From: Quatrionicoccus australiensis
Lineage (GTDB): Bacteria; Pseudomonadota; Gammaproteobacteria; Burkholderiales; Rhodocyclaceae
Direction: 5' to 3'
DNA length: 64,000 nt
Assembly: GCF_020510525.1 (NCBI RefSeq)
Contig: NZ_CP075188.1
Span: forward strand, 2,976,001-3,040,000
The position numbers were made by a program, and so were the translations under genes. This document shows positions 33,229 to 42,496 of this stretch, in pieces; the stretch's first letter is position 1, and each line of letters begins with the position of its first letter. The notes beneath the pieces are model-generated. The model was not told the DNA's origin and made no database searches. It saw only the letters and a program-made list of their open reading frames with translations.

Positions 33229-34617
33229 ACCGCCGCTCGCCAGATTCTGGAAGCGGGTGAATTCGCCGACGAAGTTCAGGCGGACCGTACCGGTCGGACC
33301 ATTACGCTGCTTGCCGATAATCACTTCGGCCAAGCCCTTGTTATCCTGGCTTTCCTTGTTGTAGTACTCGTCGCGGTACATCATCAGGATCACGTCGGCA
33401 TCCTGCTCGATAGCGCCGGATTCGCGCAAGTCGGACATCATCGGGCGCTTGTCGGTACGCTCTTCGACCTTACGCGAGAGCTGTGACAGCGCCACGATGG
33501 GCACCTGCAACTCCTTGGCCAGCGACTTGATCGAGCGGGAAATTTCGGAAACTTCGGTCGCCCGGTTCTCGCCCTGCTTGTTGCCGCTCATCAGCTGGAT
33601 GTAGTCGATGACCAGCAGACCAAGCTTGCCGCCGTACTGGCGCGCCAGGCGCCGGGCGCGGGCACGCAGGTTGGCCGGGCTCAAACCGCCGGTCTCATCG
33701 ATATAGAGCGGCGCCTCATGCAGTTTGCCAAGCGCGAAGGACAGCTTGGACCACTCCTCGTCGTTCATGCGCCCGGTACGCAGGCTCTGCGAATTCAGGC
33801 GGCCAATCGAGGCGAGCATCCGCATCGCCAGCTGGGCGCCGCCCATTTCCATCGAGAACACGCCCACCGGTAAACCACTTTCAACGGCCACATTTTCGGC
33901 AATGTTCAGCGCGAATGCCGTCTTTCCCATCGAAGGACGACCAGCAACAATGATCAGATCCCCTGGCTGGAAACCCGACGTCTTCTGATCGAGGTCGATG
34001 AAGCCGGTCGGCACACCGGTGATGTCGGACGGATTGTCGCGATCGTGCAACTCCTGGATACGCTCGACGACCTGGGTCAGCAGCGGATTGATGTGCACGA
34101 AACCTTCGTTGTGACCGGCCCCGGCTTCGGCAATCTTGAAAATTTTCGACTCTGCTTCATCGAGTAGGGTCTCGGCATCACGACCAAGTGGATTGAGCGC
34201 ATCCGCAGCAATTTCATCGGCGGTGGCGACCAGCTGGCGTAGCACGGCACGTTCGCGCACGATTTCGGCATAGCGCTTGATATTGGCCGCCGAAGGGGTA
34301 TTCGCTGCCAGCTCGCCGAGATAAGCGAGGCCGCCGGTCTGTTCGCCTTCCCCTGCCGCATCGAGCGCTTCGGCGACGGTAACGACGTCGGCCGGTTTGG
34401 CACGCTCCAGCAGGTTGCGGATCTGGCGAAAAATCCGCCTATGTTCATCGCGATAAAAGTCACTGTCGGTCAGCAAATCGCCGATCCGGTCCCAGGCCTG
34501 GTTATCGAGCAACAGACCGCCCAGCACCGACTGCTCGGCTTCAATGGAATGCGGCGGCACGCGCAGATGGGCGAGCGATGGATCGATGGCTTTGGGTTTT
34601 TGCGGGCGTTGATTCAT
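33208..34617 (-). CDS. dnaB: Replicative DNA helicase DnaB
   Basis: A 469-residue hexameric 5'-3' helicase of the replication fork. The N-terminal domain holds PHSIEAEQSVLGGLLLDNQA. The RecA-like C-terminal domain has Walker A IVAGRPSMGKTAFALN, the Walker B LLVIDYIQLMSG and the arginine-finger region NGPTGTVRLNF near the end, as usual. Length matches the family and no intein is present. It follows rplI on the minus strand after a terminator. Its stop codon lies within the attachment site, so the insertion changes nothing in the protein. Confidence 0.97.
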   Translation of the reverse strand: MNQRPQKPKAIDPSLAHLRVPPHSIEAEQSVLGGLLLDNQAWDRIGDLLTDSDFYRDEHRRIFRQIRNLLERAKPADVVTVAEALDAAGEGEQTGGLAYLGELAANTPSAANIKRYAEIVRERAVLRQLVATADEIAADALNPLGRDAETLLDEAESKIFKIAEAGAGHNEGFVHINPLLTQVVERIQELHDRDNPSDITGVPTGFIDLDQKTSGFQPGDLIIVAGRPSMGKTAFALNIAENVAVESGLPVGVFSMEMGGAQLAMRMLASIGRLNSQSLRTGRMNDEEWSKLSFALGKLHEAPLYIDETGGLSPANLRARARRLARQYGGKLGLLVIDYIQLMSGNKQGENRATEVSEISRSIKSLAKELQVPIVALSQLSRKVEERTDKRPMMSDLRESGAIEQDADVILMMYRDEYYNKESQDNKGLAEVIIGKQRNGPTGTVRLNFVGEFTRFQNLASGGFVDSQN

Positions 34618-34634
34618 GGCGGACAGTTTAAATT

Positions 34635-34664
34635 AAAAAGGCCCCGCCTTCGCGGAGCCTTTTT
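34635..34664 (-). terminator. Terminator between rplI and dnaB
   Basis: A symmetrical hairpin AAAAAGGC-CCCGC / GCGGA-GCCTTTTT with loop CTTC. On the minus strand it ends the rpsF-priB-rpsR-rplI transcript; its sequence would work in both directions. Confidence 0.85.
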
Positions 34665-34683
34665 GAGTGGGCAGCAACCGGTA

Positions 34684-35130
34684 TTAAGCGGCAACCACAA
34701 CCACGGTGATGTTGGCCAGCACATCGGTGTGCAGGGCAACGTCAAGCGGGAACTCGCCAATTGCCTTGAGCGGACCTTCCGGCATGCGGACGGACGACTT
34801 GTCGACAACAAAGCCAGCAGCCTTGAGGGCTTCGGCGACATCGGCATTGCCGACGGAACCGAACAGACGACCATCCATACCGGCCTTGCGGGCAACGGAA
34901 ACGGACAGACCGGCCATCTTTTCGGCAACGCCCTGGGCAGCGGCCAGCTTTTCAGCAGCCAGCTTTTCCAGTTCGGCGCGACGGGCTTCGAATTCAGCCA
35001 TGGCAGCCGGCGTGGCACGCTTGGCCATGCGCTTCGGGATCAGGAAGTTACGGGCGTAACCGTCCTTGACCTTGACGACTTCACCGAGGTTACCGAGGTT
35101 AACAACCTTTTCGAGCAGAATGATTTGCAT
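34684..35130 (-). CDS. rplI: 50S ribosomal protein L9
   Basis: A 148-residue protein of the large subunit that stabilises the L1 stalk region. [20 protein letters not shown] and the signature [20 protein letters not shown] open the protein, the long connecting helix follows, and the C-terminal domain contains [20 protein letters not shown]. The gene is the last of the rpsF operon, 18 bases after rpsR. Confidence 0.98.
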   Translation of the reverse strand: MQIILLEKVVNLGNLGEVVKVKDGYARNFLIPKRMAKRATPAAMAEFEARRAELEKLAAEKLAAAQGVAEKMAGLSVSVARKAGMDGRLFGSVGNADVAEALKAAGFVVDKSSVRMPEGPLKAIGEFPLDVALHTDVLANITVVVVAA

Positions 35131-35148
35131 GTTTCGTCTCCCCGAAAA

Positions 35149-35424
35149 TTATTGATGGTTATCGGTAAAAGGCAGCAGGGCCAGGAAGCGGGCGCGCTTG
35201 ATAGCGGTGCCCAGCTGGCGCTGATAGCCGGCCTTGGTACCGGTCAGACGAGCCGGCATGATCTTGGCGTTTTCCTGGATGTATTCCTTCAGGACGTCAA
35301 CATCCTTGTAGTCGATCTGTTCGACCTTTTCTGCCGTGAAGCGGCAGAACTTGCGGCGCTTGAAGAGACCACCACCGCGTTTCTTTTTCTTGTCGTCATC
35401 CTTCTTCTTGAAGAATCGAGCCAT
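35149..35424 (-). CDS. rpsR: 30S ribosomal protein S18
   Basis: A 91-residue small-subunit protein that pairs with S6. The core [20 protein letters not shown] and [20 protein letters not shown] is standard. The N-terminus [19 protein letters not shown] is a basic extension longer than in E. coli S18. Its start overlaps the end of priB by 29 bases, which implies coupled translation. Confidence 0.97.
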   Translation of the reverse strand: MARFFKKKDDDKKKKRGGGLFKRRKFCRFTAEKVEQIDYKDVDVLKEYIQENAKIMPARLTGTKAGYQRQLGTAIKRARFLALLPFTDNHQ

Positions 35425-35725
35425 TTTCGTTTCCTTCCAAAAATTCTATTGAATTCACATGCAGCACGGGCAGTTTGCTGGTGCGACTTTTTGCAGCCAG
35501 AAATCCGGTAATTTTTACCGCCCCGCCAAGGGGGGCTGCCTGAAGCCAGCGGGCAGATTCGCCCAGAGCCAGCACAGCAATTTCCAGTTCTACCTGTCGC
35601 TCCGCACCGTTTTCAGTTTGCGGGGCGCTGTGTTGCAGCCACCCTTCGCTTACTGGAACCCCGGCTGGCGTGTAGCGCAATGCTTTGCGCTCAACCAGGT
35701 TGCCGGAGAGTTCGATGCGGTTCAG
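35396..35725 (-). CDS. priB: Primosomal replication protein N (PriB), apparent CTG start
   Basis: A single-stranded-DNA-binding OB-fold protein that helps restart stalled forks. Homology runs up to [20 protein letters not shown], and the codon aligned with the expected initiator is CTG at 35725. Upstream in frame come only CGG TTA GAA CGG GTA TTT ATA CGG and then TAA, so no ATG, GTG or TTG is available; the first in-frame TTG (35680) would delete 15 conserved residues. A weak ribosome site ACGGGAA precedes the CTG. The 109-residue product ends in [10 protein letters not shown], overlapping rpsR. Position between rpsF and rpsR is diagnostic. Confidence 0.88.
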   Translation of the reverse strand: MNRIELSGNLVERKALRYTPAGVPVSEGWLQHSAPQTENGAERQVELEIAVLALGESARWLQAAPLGGAVKITGFLAAKSRTSKLPVLHVNSIEFLEGNENGSILQEEG

Positions 35726-35749
35726 CCGTAATTCCCGTACAAATATCCG

Positions 35750-36136
35750 TTAGGCAGCCGGGGCTTCGGCAGCAGCCGGAGCAGCAGCAACTTCACCACC
35801 AAGCAGGGACTTGGACTTTTCTTCCTTCATCATCGGGGAAGGAGTCGTCACGGCAGCCTTCATCTTGACGGTGAGGTGGCGCAGCACGGCGTCATTGAAC
35901 TTGAAGGAATGTTCGAGTTCGTTCAGCGTTTCGCCGTCGCACTCGATATTCATCATGACGTAGTGGGCCTTGTGGATCTTCTGGATCGGGTAAGCCAGTT
36001 GACGGCGACCCCAGTCTTCCAGACGGTGAATCGTACCGTTCTTGGCGGTGACGATGGCACGGTAACGTTCAACCATGCCGGGCACTTGTTCGCTTTGGTC
36101 CGGGTGGACGATAAAGACGATTTCGTAATGGCGCAT
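35750..36136 (-). CDS. rpsF: 30S ribosomal protein S6
   Basis: A 128-residue protein that binds S18 in the platform of the small subunit. The start at 36136 has AAGGAGT upstream; the frame continues 34 codons further without support. The sequence [20 protein letters not shown], then [20 protein letters not shown] and [10 protein letters not shown] is standard S6, and the Ala/Pro/Glu-rich tail is common in Betaproteobacteria. It heads the rpsF-priB-rpsR-rplI operon. A TATAGT box lies in the loop of the hairpin upstream and may be its -10. Confidence 0.97.
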   Translation of the reverse strand: MRHYEIVFIVHPDQSEQVPGMVERYRAIVTAKNGTIHRLEDWGRRQLAYPIQKIHKAHYVMMNIECDGETLNELEHSFKFNDAVLRHLTVKMKAAVTTPSPMMKEEKSKSLLGGEVAAAPAAAEAPAA

Positions 36137-36193
36137 GCAAACTCCTTTTGGCAAATACCCCCCGTCATGCGTTCGCGGTGGGGCAAGGTGGAA

Positions 36194-36225
36194 AAGCCCG
36201 CGACTATAACAGAAATCGCGGGCTT
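36194..36225 (-). terminator. Terminator of the acyl-CoA dehydrogenase unit, with a possible rpsF promoter in its loop
   Basis: On the minus strand a 10-bp stem (AAGCCCGCGA / TCGCGGGCTT) is followed by TTCC. The 12-base loop contains TTATAGT, so the same short segment may carry the -10 of the rpsF operon promoter. Confidence 0.65.
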
Positions 36226-36246
36226 GCGGGCAAAACAAAGAGGGAA

Positions 36247-38028
36247 TCAGAAGCTGTCGTCAGCTATCTCAAGTGCACCGGCCGCGCCGGAGATCACGGA
36301 CTCAGCCAGACCAGCCGCCTGGGTCAGGAAATGATCGGCATAGAAACGGGCTGTTGCCAGCTTGGCGGCCCAGAAGGGGTCATTCTCTCCGGCAGCGATC
36401 CGGGCACGCGCGATGACGGCCGCTCGCCCCATCTGCCAGCCACCGGCCACAATCCCCAGCAGATACAGGAAAGGAACCGCGCCGGCGTGAGCCGCCTTGG
36501 GATCACCGGCAAAATTGGCAACGATCCAGGAAACCGCCTTTTCCAGGGCGTCGACCGCTACGGACTGACGCGCTCCGATAGCCTGCAAATCGCCATCCAG
36601 GGACAGCAACGCAGCACGCATGTCGGCAATCACCGCCGCGATCGTGACACCCTTTTCACGCGCAATCTTGCGGCCGATCAGGTCATTCGCCTGAATCGCT
36701 GTTGTACCTTCGTAAATCGCGGTGATGCGCGCATCGCGCAGATGCTGGGCCGCACCGGTTTCCTCGATATAACCCATGCCGCCATGCACCTGCACGCCCA
36801 GCGAGGCGATATCGATTGCGCTTTCGGTACTCCAGCCCTTGACGACCGGAATCATCAGATCGGCAAATGCCTGCCCGACCTTGCGCCCGGCTTCGTCGGG
36901 ATGATTGTGGGCATTGTCCTGCGCGGCAGCGGTAACGTAAGCCAGCGCCCGCATCGCTTCAATGCGCGCCCGCATCGACATCAACATGCGCCGCACGTCC
37001 GGATGCTTGATGATCGGCACCTTAGGACCGCCGCGCACACCCACCTCTGTCCCTTGCACCCGTTCCTTTGCATAGACAACGGCACGCTGATAGGCACGCT
37101 CGGCATCGCCCAGACCTTCGAGGCCGACATTGAAACGGGCGGCGTTCATCATGATGAACATGTACTCAAGGCCGCGATTCTCCTCGCCAACCAGCGTACC
37201 AATCGCGCCACCATGATCACCGAATGCCAGTACCGCCGTCGGACTGCCGTGAATACCCAGCTTGTGTTCAATCGAGACACAATAAACATCATTGCGCTCA
37301 CCCGGTGTTCCGTCCGCCTTGAGCAGGAACTTGGGCACCACGAACAGGGAAATCCCCTTGACGCCTTCAGGCGCCCCCGGGGTGCGTGCCAACACGAGAT
37401 GGACAATATTGTCCGTCATGTCGTGTTCACCGTAGGTAATGAATATCTTCTGCCCGAAAATCCTGTAGCTGCCGTCACCCACAGGCTCGGCGCGACTGCG
37501 CACCGCAGCAAGGTCCGACCCGGCGGAAGGCTCGGTCAGGTTCATGGTACCGGTCCATTCGCCGGAAACCAGGTTCGGCAGGTAAGCCGCCTTCTGCGCA
37601 TCGGTGCCGGCAATCATCAGCGCCTCGATGGCACCTTGCGTCAGCATCGGGCACAGCGAGAAAGCATGATTGGCGGCTTTCCACATTTCACTGACCGCAG
37701 TGGACAGCAGCTTGGGCAAACCCTGGCCACCGAACTCCGGATCACACCCCAGGCCATTCCAGCCGTTATCGACGAATTGCCGATAAGCCTCCTTGAACCC
37801 GGGGGAGGTCGTGACAACCGTATCTTTCCACTTGGCCCCGTCGCGGTCACCCACGCGATTCAGCGGCGACAGAACCTCTCCGGAAAAACGGGCCGCCTCT
37901 TCGAGAATGGCATCCACCACATCCGGCGTAGCCTCTTCATATCCGGGCAAGGCGACGACCTCCGTCAAGCCGGCGAGATCCTGCATGACAAAACGAATAT
38001 CCTTGAGCGGTGCGATGTATTCACTCAT
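36247..38028 (-). CDS. Acyl-CoA dehydrogenase (long form with C-terminal extension)
   Basis: A 593-residue FAD enzyme that oxidises acyl-CoA to 2-enoyl-CoA and passes electrons to electron-transfer flavoprotein. The length is that of the long acyl-CoA dehydrogenase group (AcdB/DmdC type), well above the usual 380. Seen are the [20 protein letters not shown] substrate region, [40 protein letters not shown], and [20 protein letters not shown] in the FAD-binding C-terminal bundle, followed by an extra domain to the end. The start overlaps the upstream FimV-like stop (ATGA). etfA and etfB lie 2.5 kb upstream. Confidence 0.93.
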   Translation of the reverse strand: MSEYIAPLKDIRFVMQDLAGLTEVVALPGYEEATPDVVDAILEEAARFSGEVLSPLNRVGDRDGAKWKDTVVTTSPGFKEAYRQFVDNGWNGLGCDPEFGGQGLPKLLSTAVSEMWKAANHAFSLCPMLTQGAIEALMIAGTDAQKAAYLPNLVSGEWTGTMNLTEPSAGSDLAAVRSRAEPVGDGSYRIFGQKIFITYGEHDMTDNIVHLVLARTPGAPEGVKGISLFVVPKFLLKADGTPGERNDVYCVSIEHKLGIHGSPTAVLAFGDHGGAIGTLVGEENRGLEYMFIMMNAARFNVGLEGLGDAERAYQRAVVYAKERVQGTEVGVRGGPKVPIIKHPDVRRMLMSMRARIEAMRALAYVTAAAQDNAHNHPDEAGRKVGQAFADLMIPVVKGWSTESAIDIASLGVQVHGGMGYIEETGAAQHLRDARITAIYEGTTAIQANDLIGRKIAREKGVTIAAVIADMRAALLSLDGDLQAIGARQSVAVDALEKAVSWIVANFAGDPKAAHAGAVPFLYLLGIVAGGWQMGRAAVIARARIAAGENDPFWAAKLATARFYADHFLTQAAGLAESVISGAAGALEIADDSF

Positions 38029-39815
38029 GACGCGACATTTTCCTTTTCGATACGATGAGCCGTTTCCTTCAGTTCGATGAGGAACAGGATTTCCTCAACG
38101 ACAGGAAGTGCAAAGCCGACACGTTGGCCACCCCGGTTGTCACGCAGGAGCTGATAGAGGTAACCGACCACATCGCCTGTGCTCCAGAGATCACAAACCA
38201 TGCCCATCAAGCGCGGCATGTCCTCCAGACACTCAGGCTTGGGGGCCTGCGGCACAGCCGCCGCAGGCTCGGCAACGTCATCGAGTACCAGATCCAGCGT
38301 ATGCGAGCCGGCCGCCGCATTGGCACCACTCCACTGCTGAACTTCGACGTTGAAATTCTGGTTCAGGTTGCGCGAGACCGCCTCGAACTCGTTACGCATA
38401 CCCGCCATGCGATAAACATCCATCAGGCGAATCCAGGGTTGCAAGGCTTCCTGCGGATTATTGTCGATGTACTCCTGGAGGGCCTGCGCAGCACCCTTGA
38501 CCCGTCCGAATGACAACATGATGTCGGCCAGTTCCATGACAGGATTGGCCTCGAAATGTTCATCCAGCGTCGTTGCCGAAATGGAAAGCACCGAGTCCAT
38601 GGACTCGGAAGAAGAGGACGCCGCAGCCGCGGGGGAAACCGCAGGCGCCTCGCCGCCATCCAGCTCAAGATCGACGGCCATCGGTGCAGCAGAAACATTC
38701 GGCTCGACCGCAAGATCAACCACACCGGACTCTTCACGCTCATCTTCGCGTTTCGGATCAACCTTCAGATCGGGAGCGGCAACCTGGTAGTCAACATCGG
38801 CCTCATCCAGCCGTCGCTCCTGGTATTTCCGCCAGCCAAACCAGCCACCAAGACCAAGCACTACACCAAGAATGACGCCATAGAAGCTCCAGTCCGAAAT
38901 ACCGGAGGAATCCTCTTCCGGATTTGCGACTGCCACCGACGGCACGGCAACTGGTGCTACCTCGGGCTTCGCAACGGGGGCCTCAGCCGATGCTCCTTTT
39001 TCTACCCGCTGGGAAAACTCGGCAGCGCGTTGCTGCAAGTCTCCCAGAGTACTTTCCATGTTGCGCAATTTTTCCGCCGTCGCCAGCTGGCTTGTCGCCT
39101 GCTCATTCATCGACAGCAACATGCGGAACTCGAGGCGCAGAATTTCGCGCTGAGCTTCTGTCGCCTCAGCCGTCTTCGCCCCGACCGATAGCGAAAGAAG
39201 ATCTGTCGCCAGACGCAGGGATGGTTCGCCAACATCTTCGCCATTGGACAGCAACAGACGATCCGGCACCGGATTGGGCGCCATCCGTTTTTCCGCAACG
39301 CGCGGCTTCAGGCGCTCCGGCACATCGGCCTGGCGCGGTGCCAGATTTCTCGGCCGAACAAGCGGCGTCGGCTTTTTGGCAGACGCCCCGGGGTTCGACG
39401 AGAGCGGGACTTCCTGGCGAACAGGCAAATCCGGCGGGGCCGCCTTGGGCGGCGAAGCGAATATCACATACTCCCGCCCCACCTCGTGCCCACAAGCCAT
39501 TTGCAGCGCAAGCACGGTCACCGGATCGCGCAACGGCGTATCGGAACTGATCTCGAGAATGGAGGGGGAACCCTTGCGAATACTGAGCGAAGCTTTTTTC
39601 AGCCAGGGAAGATCGCCACCACTTGCAGGTGGTATCAGACGAAAGCAGGAAGGATCCAGCGCCGCCTTGCCATCTCCAAGGATTTCAACCTCAAGCCGAA
39701 AACGCTCTCCCAGGCTAGGTTGACCGCGCAACTCTCCCAAGCCGAGCGCATAAGCAGCGCCCGACAAGGCAAAAAGCAAAACGGGCAACGAATACCGAAA
39801 AGCCAAACGATTCAA
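38025..39815 (-). CDS. FimV/HubP-like polar protein
   Basis: The start is set at TTG 39815 because AAGGAG lies 7 bases before it; a TTG at 39836 is less well placed. The 596-residue protein has a signal peptide (MNRLAFRYSLPVLLFALSGA), the FimV N-terminal periplasmic domain (LGLGELRGQPSLGERFRLEV), a Pro-rich linker, one membrane helix (WSFYGVILGVVLGLGGWFGW, near residue 290) and an acidic cytoplasmic part with TPR-like ALQEYIDNNPQEALQPWIRL. FimV/HubP proteins organise the cell pole and type IV pili. The stop overlaps the acyl-CoA dehydrogenase start by 4 bases. Confidence 0.85.
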   Translation of the reverse strand: MNRLAFRYSLPVLLFALSGAAYALGLGELRGQPSLGERFRLEVEILGDGKAALDPSCFRLIPPASGGDLPWLKKASLSIRKGSPSILEISSDTPLRDPVTVLALQMACGHEVGREYVIFASPPKAAPPDLPVRQEVPLSSNPGASAKKPTPLVRPRNLAPRQADVPERLKPRVAEKRMAPNPVPDRLLLSNGEDVGEPSLRLATDLLSLSVGAKTAEATEAQREILRLEFRMLLSMNEQATSQLATAEKLRNMESTLGDLQQRAAEFSQRVEKGASAEAPVAKPEVAPVAVPSVAVANPEEDSSGISDWSFYGVILGVVLGLGGWFGWRKYQERRLDEADVDYQVAAPDLKVDPKREDEREESGVVDLAVEPNVSAAPMAVDLELDGGEAPAVSPAAAASSSSESMDSVLSISATTLDEHFEANPVMELADIMLSFGRVKGAAQALQEYIDNNPQEALQPWIRLMDVYRMAGMRNEFEAVSRNLNQNFNVEVQQWSGANAAAGSHTLDLVLDDVAEPAAAVPQAPKPECLEDMPRLMGMVCDLWSTGDVVGYLYQLLRDNRGGQRVGFALPVVEEILFLIELKETAHRIEKENVAS

Positions 39816-39858
39816 CGAGGGACTCCTTGAAAACAAGAATTCGCCTTAATTGTAATCG

Positions 39859-40524
39859 TTATTTATCCGCAAGATAACGGGAATCATCAAAAGTAATAAC
39901 CCAATCTGGCCGATAAACGACAAATAGCGTCATTAACATCCCCGAAAGCCACGCCTCGGAAAAACCCAAAAGCATGAAATATGGGAAATACTCATCAATC
40001 AAGTACTCCCAAGTGTAAACACCGGAAAAAAATAGAAAAACAGTAATGGAAAAACCAACCGCAATAATTGTCAGCGCCGCCCCCAGGAAAGCATTGACGA
40101 AAACATACACAAAAAAATGCGGCGGCAGCAAGCGGACAATCACGCGATGACAAAGCTGGGCAAAGACAACGCCCCCACCTGCCAGCAACAAGGCATTGGC
40201 TGCATAAGCAAAAGGCCCGGCTGCGCCATTCAGGGTAATGCCGGCAAGTACCAGGCAAAGCCCGACAAAGGCCAGGTGCGGACCAAAACTCAGGGTAAAA
40301 ACGGTGGCGCCGAGAAGATGAAACCCCAGGCCCGGCTTGACCCCGGCTTTCAGACTCCAGACTAGGGTCAGCAAGACGACCATGCCCAGCCAGACATTCA
40401 GCAAATCAGGAGACTTCAATCGTCCCCATGGCGCCCGTAAAAGACTGCGGGCGAAAAGCGGTATCCAGATGACCCAAGCCATCCAGTACCACGTTTCGCC
40501 CAGCAGGTTATCCGGTAGATTCAC
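39859..40524 (-). CDS. CbiM-like (COG3235) membrane protein
   Basis: A 221-residue polytopic protein with about six membrane segments, related to the substrate-binding subunit of energy-coupling-factor metal transporters: NVWLGMVVLLTLVWSLKAGV, PGLGFHLLGATVFTLSFGPH and the C-terminal GFSEAWLSGMLMTLFVVYRP. The N-terminus MNLPDNLLGETWY lacks the Met-His-Ile start that binds cobalt or nickel in CbiM, so metal transport is uncertain. No ATPase or energising subunit lies next to it. It is on the minus strand, just upstream of the FimV-like gene. Confidence 0.72.
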   Translation of the reverse strand: MNLPDNLLGETWYWMAWVIWIPLFARSLLRAPWGRLKSPDLLNVWLGMVVLLTLVWSLKAGVKPGLGFHLLGATVFTLSFGPHLAFVGLCLVLAGITLNGAAGPFAYAANALLLAGGGVVFAQLCHRVIVRLLPPHFFVYVFVNAFLGAALTIIAVGFSITVFLFFSGVYTWEYLIDEYFPYFMLLGFSEAWLSGMLMTLFVVYRPDWVITFDDSRYLADK

Positions 40525-40560
40525 CCGGCTATTCTAGTACCAGCTTTCGGCTTTGGGGAG

Positions 40561-41493
40561 TCAGCCGAGTGCGGCACCCAGTTGCGGCACAACGTCGAAC
40601 AGGTCACCGACCAGGCCGTAATCGGCGACCTGGAAGATCGGGGCGTCCGGATCCTTGTTGATCGCGACGATCACCTTCGAATCCTTCATGCCGGCCAGGT
40701 GCTGGATCGCACCCGAAATGCCGACCGCGATATAGAGCTGCGGCGCGACGATCTTGCCGGTCTGGCCGACCTGGTAGTCGTTCGGCACGAAGCCGGCATC
40801 GACCGCGGCGCGGCTGGCGCCCAGGGCGGCACCGAGCTTGTCGGCGAGCGGCTCGAGCAGCTGGTGATAGTTTTCACCGCTGCCCAGGCCACGCCCGCCG
40901 GAGACGATGATCTTGGCGGCGCCCAGTTCCGGGCGTTCCGACTTGGTCAGCTCGCGGTTGGTCAGTTGCGCCTGGTTGGTATCGGCGGCCGCAGCGATGG
41001 CTTCGATTTCGGCATTGTTTCCGGCGTTGACCGCATCGAAGGCGGTGGTCCGCACGGTGATCACCTTGACCGCATCGGCGCTCTTCACCGTGGCCAGCGC
41101 ATTGCCGGCGTAGATCGGGCGCACGAAGGTGTCAGCGGCTTCGACGCCGGTGATTTCCGAAATCTGGGCAACATCGAGCAGCGCGGCGACGCGCGGCAGC
41201 AGGTTCTTGCCGAAGGTCGTGGCCGGCGCCAGGATGTGGCTGTAACCGGCGGCGTTGGCAATGACCAGCGCCGTCAGGTTCTCGGCCGTCTGGCTGGCGT
41301 AGTGCGCGGCATCGGCCAGCTTGACCTTGGCCACGCCTTGCAGGCCGGCGGCTTGCTGCGCGGCGGCGGCACAGTTGCTGCCGGCGACCAGCACGTGGAT
41401 GTCGCCACCGATTTTGGCGGCAGCCGCGACAGTGTTCAGGGTGGCCGCCTTGAGGCTGGCGTGATCGTGTTCAGCGATAACTAATATAGGCAT
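40561..41493 (-). CDS. etfA: Electron transfer flavoprotein, alpha subunit
   Basis: A 310-residue FAD-binding subunit that takes electrons from acyl-CoA and similar dehydrogenases. The N-terminal domain begins [20 protein letters not shown]. The FAD-binding C-terminal domain has [20 protein letters not shown], the ETF-alpha signature, [20 protein letters not shown] and [20 protein letters not shown]. It follows etfB on the minus strand with a 118-base gap that holds two hairpins. Length matches the family. Confidence 0.97.
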   Translation of the reverse strand: MPILVIAEHDHASLKAATLNTVAAAAKIGGDIHVLVAGSNCAAAAQQAAGLQGVAKVKLADAAHYASQTAENLTALVIANAAGYSHILAPATTFGKNLLPRVAALLDVAQISEITGVEAADTFVRPIYAGNALATVKSADAVKVITVRTTAFDAVNAGNNAEIEAIAAAADTNQAQLTNRELTKSERPELGAAKIIVSGGRGLGSGENYHQLLEPLADKLGAALGASRAAVDAGFVPNDYQVGQTGKIVAPQLYIAVGISGAIQHLAGMKDSKVIVAINKDPDAPIFQVADYGLVGDLFDVVPQLGAALG

Positions 41494-41507
41494 TCGATTC
41501 TTCCTCA

Positions 41508-41598
41508 GGCCGCCTCAGTGCGGCCAGTGCTTGATTGAAGACCAGGGGTTCGGCGGCGTATCGCGATTCGCTTTACGCGCATCCCCGCACGCGGGGCC
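41508..41598. other. Hairpins in the etfB-etfA gap
   Basis: Two GC-rich hairpins lie in the 118-base space: GGCCGC / GCGGCC (41508-41525) and CCCCGC / GCGGGG (41583-41596). They are not followed by a T-run on the minus strand, so they are more likely message-stabilising or processing elements than terminators. Confidence 0.4.
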
Positions 41599-41611
41599 CC
41601 TGCTTGGTAGC

Positions 41612-42367
41612 TCACGCGATTACCTTGGCTTCGTTCTTGAGTTTGCTCACCAGTTCGGCGACATCGGCCACCATCACGCCGGCGCTGCGCTTGGCCGGTT
41701 CGGCGACTTTCAGCGTGCTCAGGCGCGGTGCGACATCAACGCCGAGGTCGGCCGGCTTGACGGTGTCGAGCGGCTTCTTCTTGGCCTTCATGATGTTGGG
41801 CAGGGTCGCGTAGCGCGGCTCGTTCAGGCGCAGATCGGTCGACACCACCGCAGGCAAGGAAATGGCCAGGGTTTCCAGGCCGCCGTCGATTTCACGGGTA
41901 ACCGTGGCCTTGCCGTCGGCAATCACGACCTTGGAGGCGAAGGTGGCTTGCGGCCAGCCGGCGAGTGCGGCGAGCATCTGGCCGGTCTGATTGGCATCGT
42001 CGTCGATCGCCTGCTTGCCGCAGATGACCAGACCCGGTGCTTCCTTGTCGCAGAGTGCCTTGAGCAGCTTGGCCACAGCCAGCGGCTGCAGGTCAACATC
42101 ACCGCAATCAACCAGAATGCCGCGATCGGCACCGATCGCCATCGCCGTGCGCAGGGTTTCCTGGCAGGCGGCCACACCACACGACACCGCGATCACTTCC
42201 GTCGCAATGCCGGCTTCCTTCAGACGCACCGCTTCTTCAACCGCGATTTCGTCAAACGGGTTCATGCTCATCTTGACGTTGGCCAGATCGACGCCCGAGC
42301 CATCCGCCTTGACGCGGACCTTTACGTTGTAATCAACCACCCGCTTTACGGGGACGAGAATTTTCAT
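41612..42367 (-). CDS. etfB: Electron transfer flavoprotein, beta subunit
   Basis: A 251-residue AMP-binding subunit. [20 protein letters not shown] opens the protein and [20 protein letters not shown] follows; [20 protein letters not shown] is the ETF-beta core near residue 120, and [20 protein letters not shown] is the signature. It is the first gene of the etfBA pair and is divergent from a tetR gene, with 126 bases of shared control region. AcdA-type dehydrogenase and the acyl-CoA dehydrogenase downstream are plausible electron sources. Confidence 0.97.
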   Translation of the reverse strand: MKILVPVKRVVDYNVKVRVKADGSGVDLANVKMSMNPFDEIAVEEAVRLKEAGIATEVIAVSCGVAACQETLRTAMAIGADRGILVDCGDVDLQPLAVAKLLKALCDKEAPGLVICGKQAIDDDANQTGQMLAALAGWPQATFASKVVIADGKATVTREIDGGLETLAISLPAVVSTDLRLNEPRYATLPNIMKAKKKPLDTVKPADLGVDVAPRLSTLKVAEPAKRSAGVMVADVAELVSKLKNEAKVIA

Positions 42368-42427
42368 AGTCTCTCCTTTTCGGTCATGAATATCGGCAGC
42401 GTCTTTGTACTACATCCTGACGCCTGT

Positions 42428-42496
42428 TTGACATAGCTTGAGTCATTACGCACAATGACCATACTGTGTCGTATGGAATGCATACGGTAGCGTATG
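42428..42496 (+). promoter_or_regulatory. tetR promoter and clustered CGTATG palindromes
   Basis: A -35 TTGACA (42428-42433) and a -10 CACAAT (42451-42456) are 17 bases apart. Downstream, overlapping inverted repeats run to the tetR start: CCATAC-N6-GTATGG, CGTATG-GAATG-CATACG (42470-42486), and CATACG-GTAG-CGTATG reaching into the ATG at 42494. This is a good self-repression operator between etfB and tetR. Confidence 0.6.
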
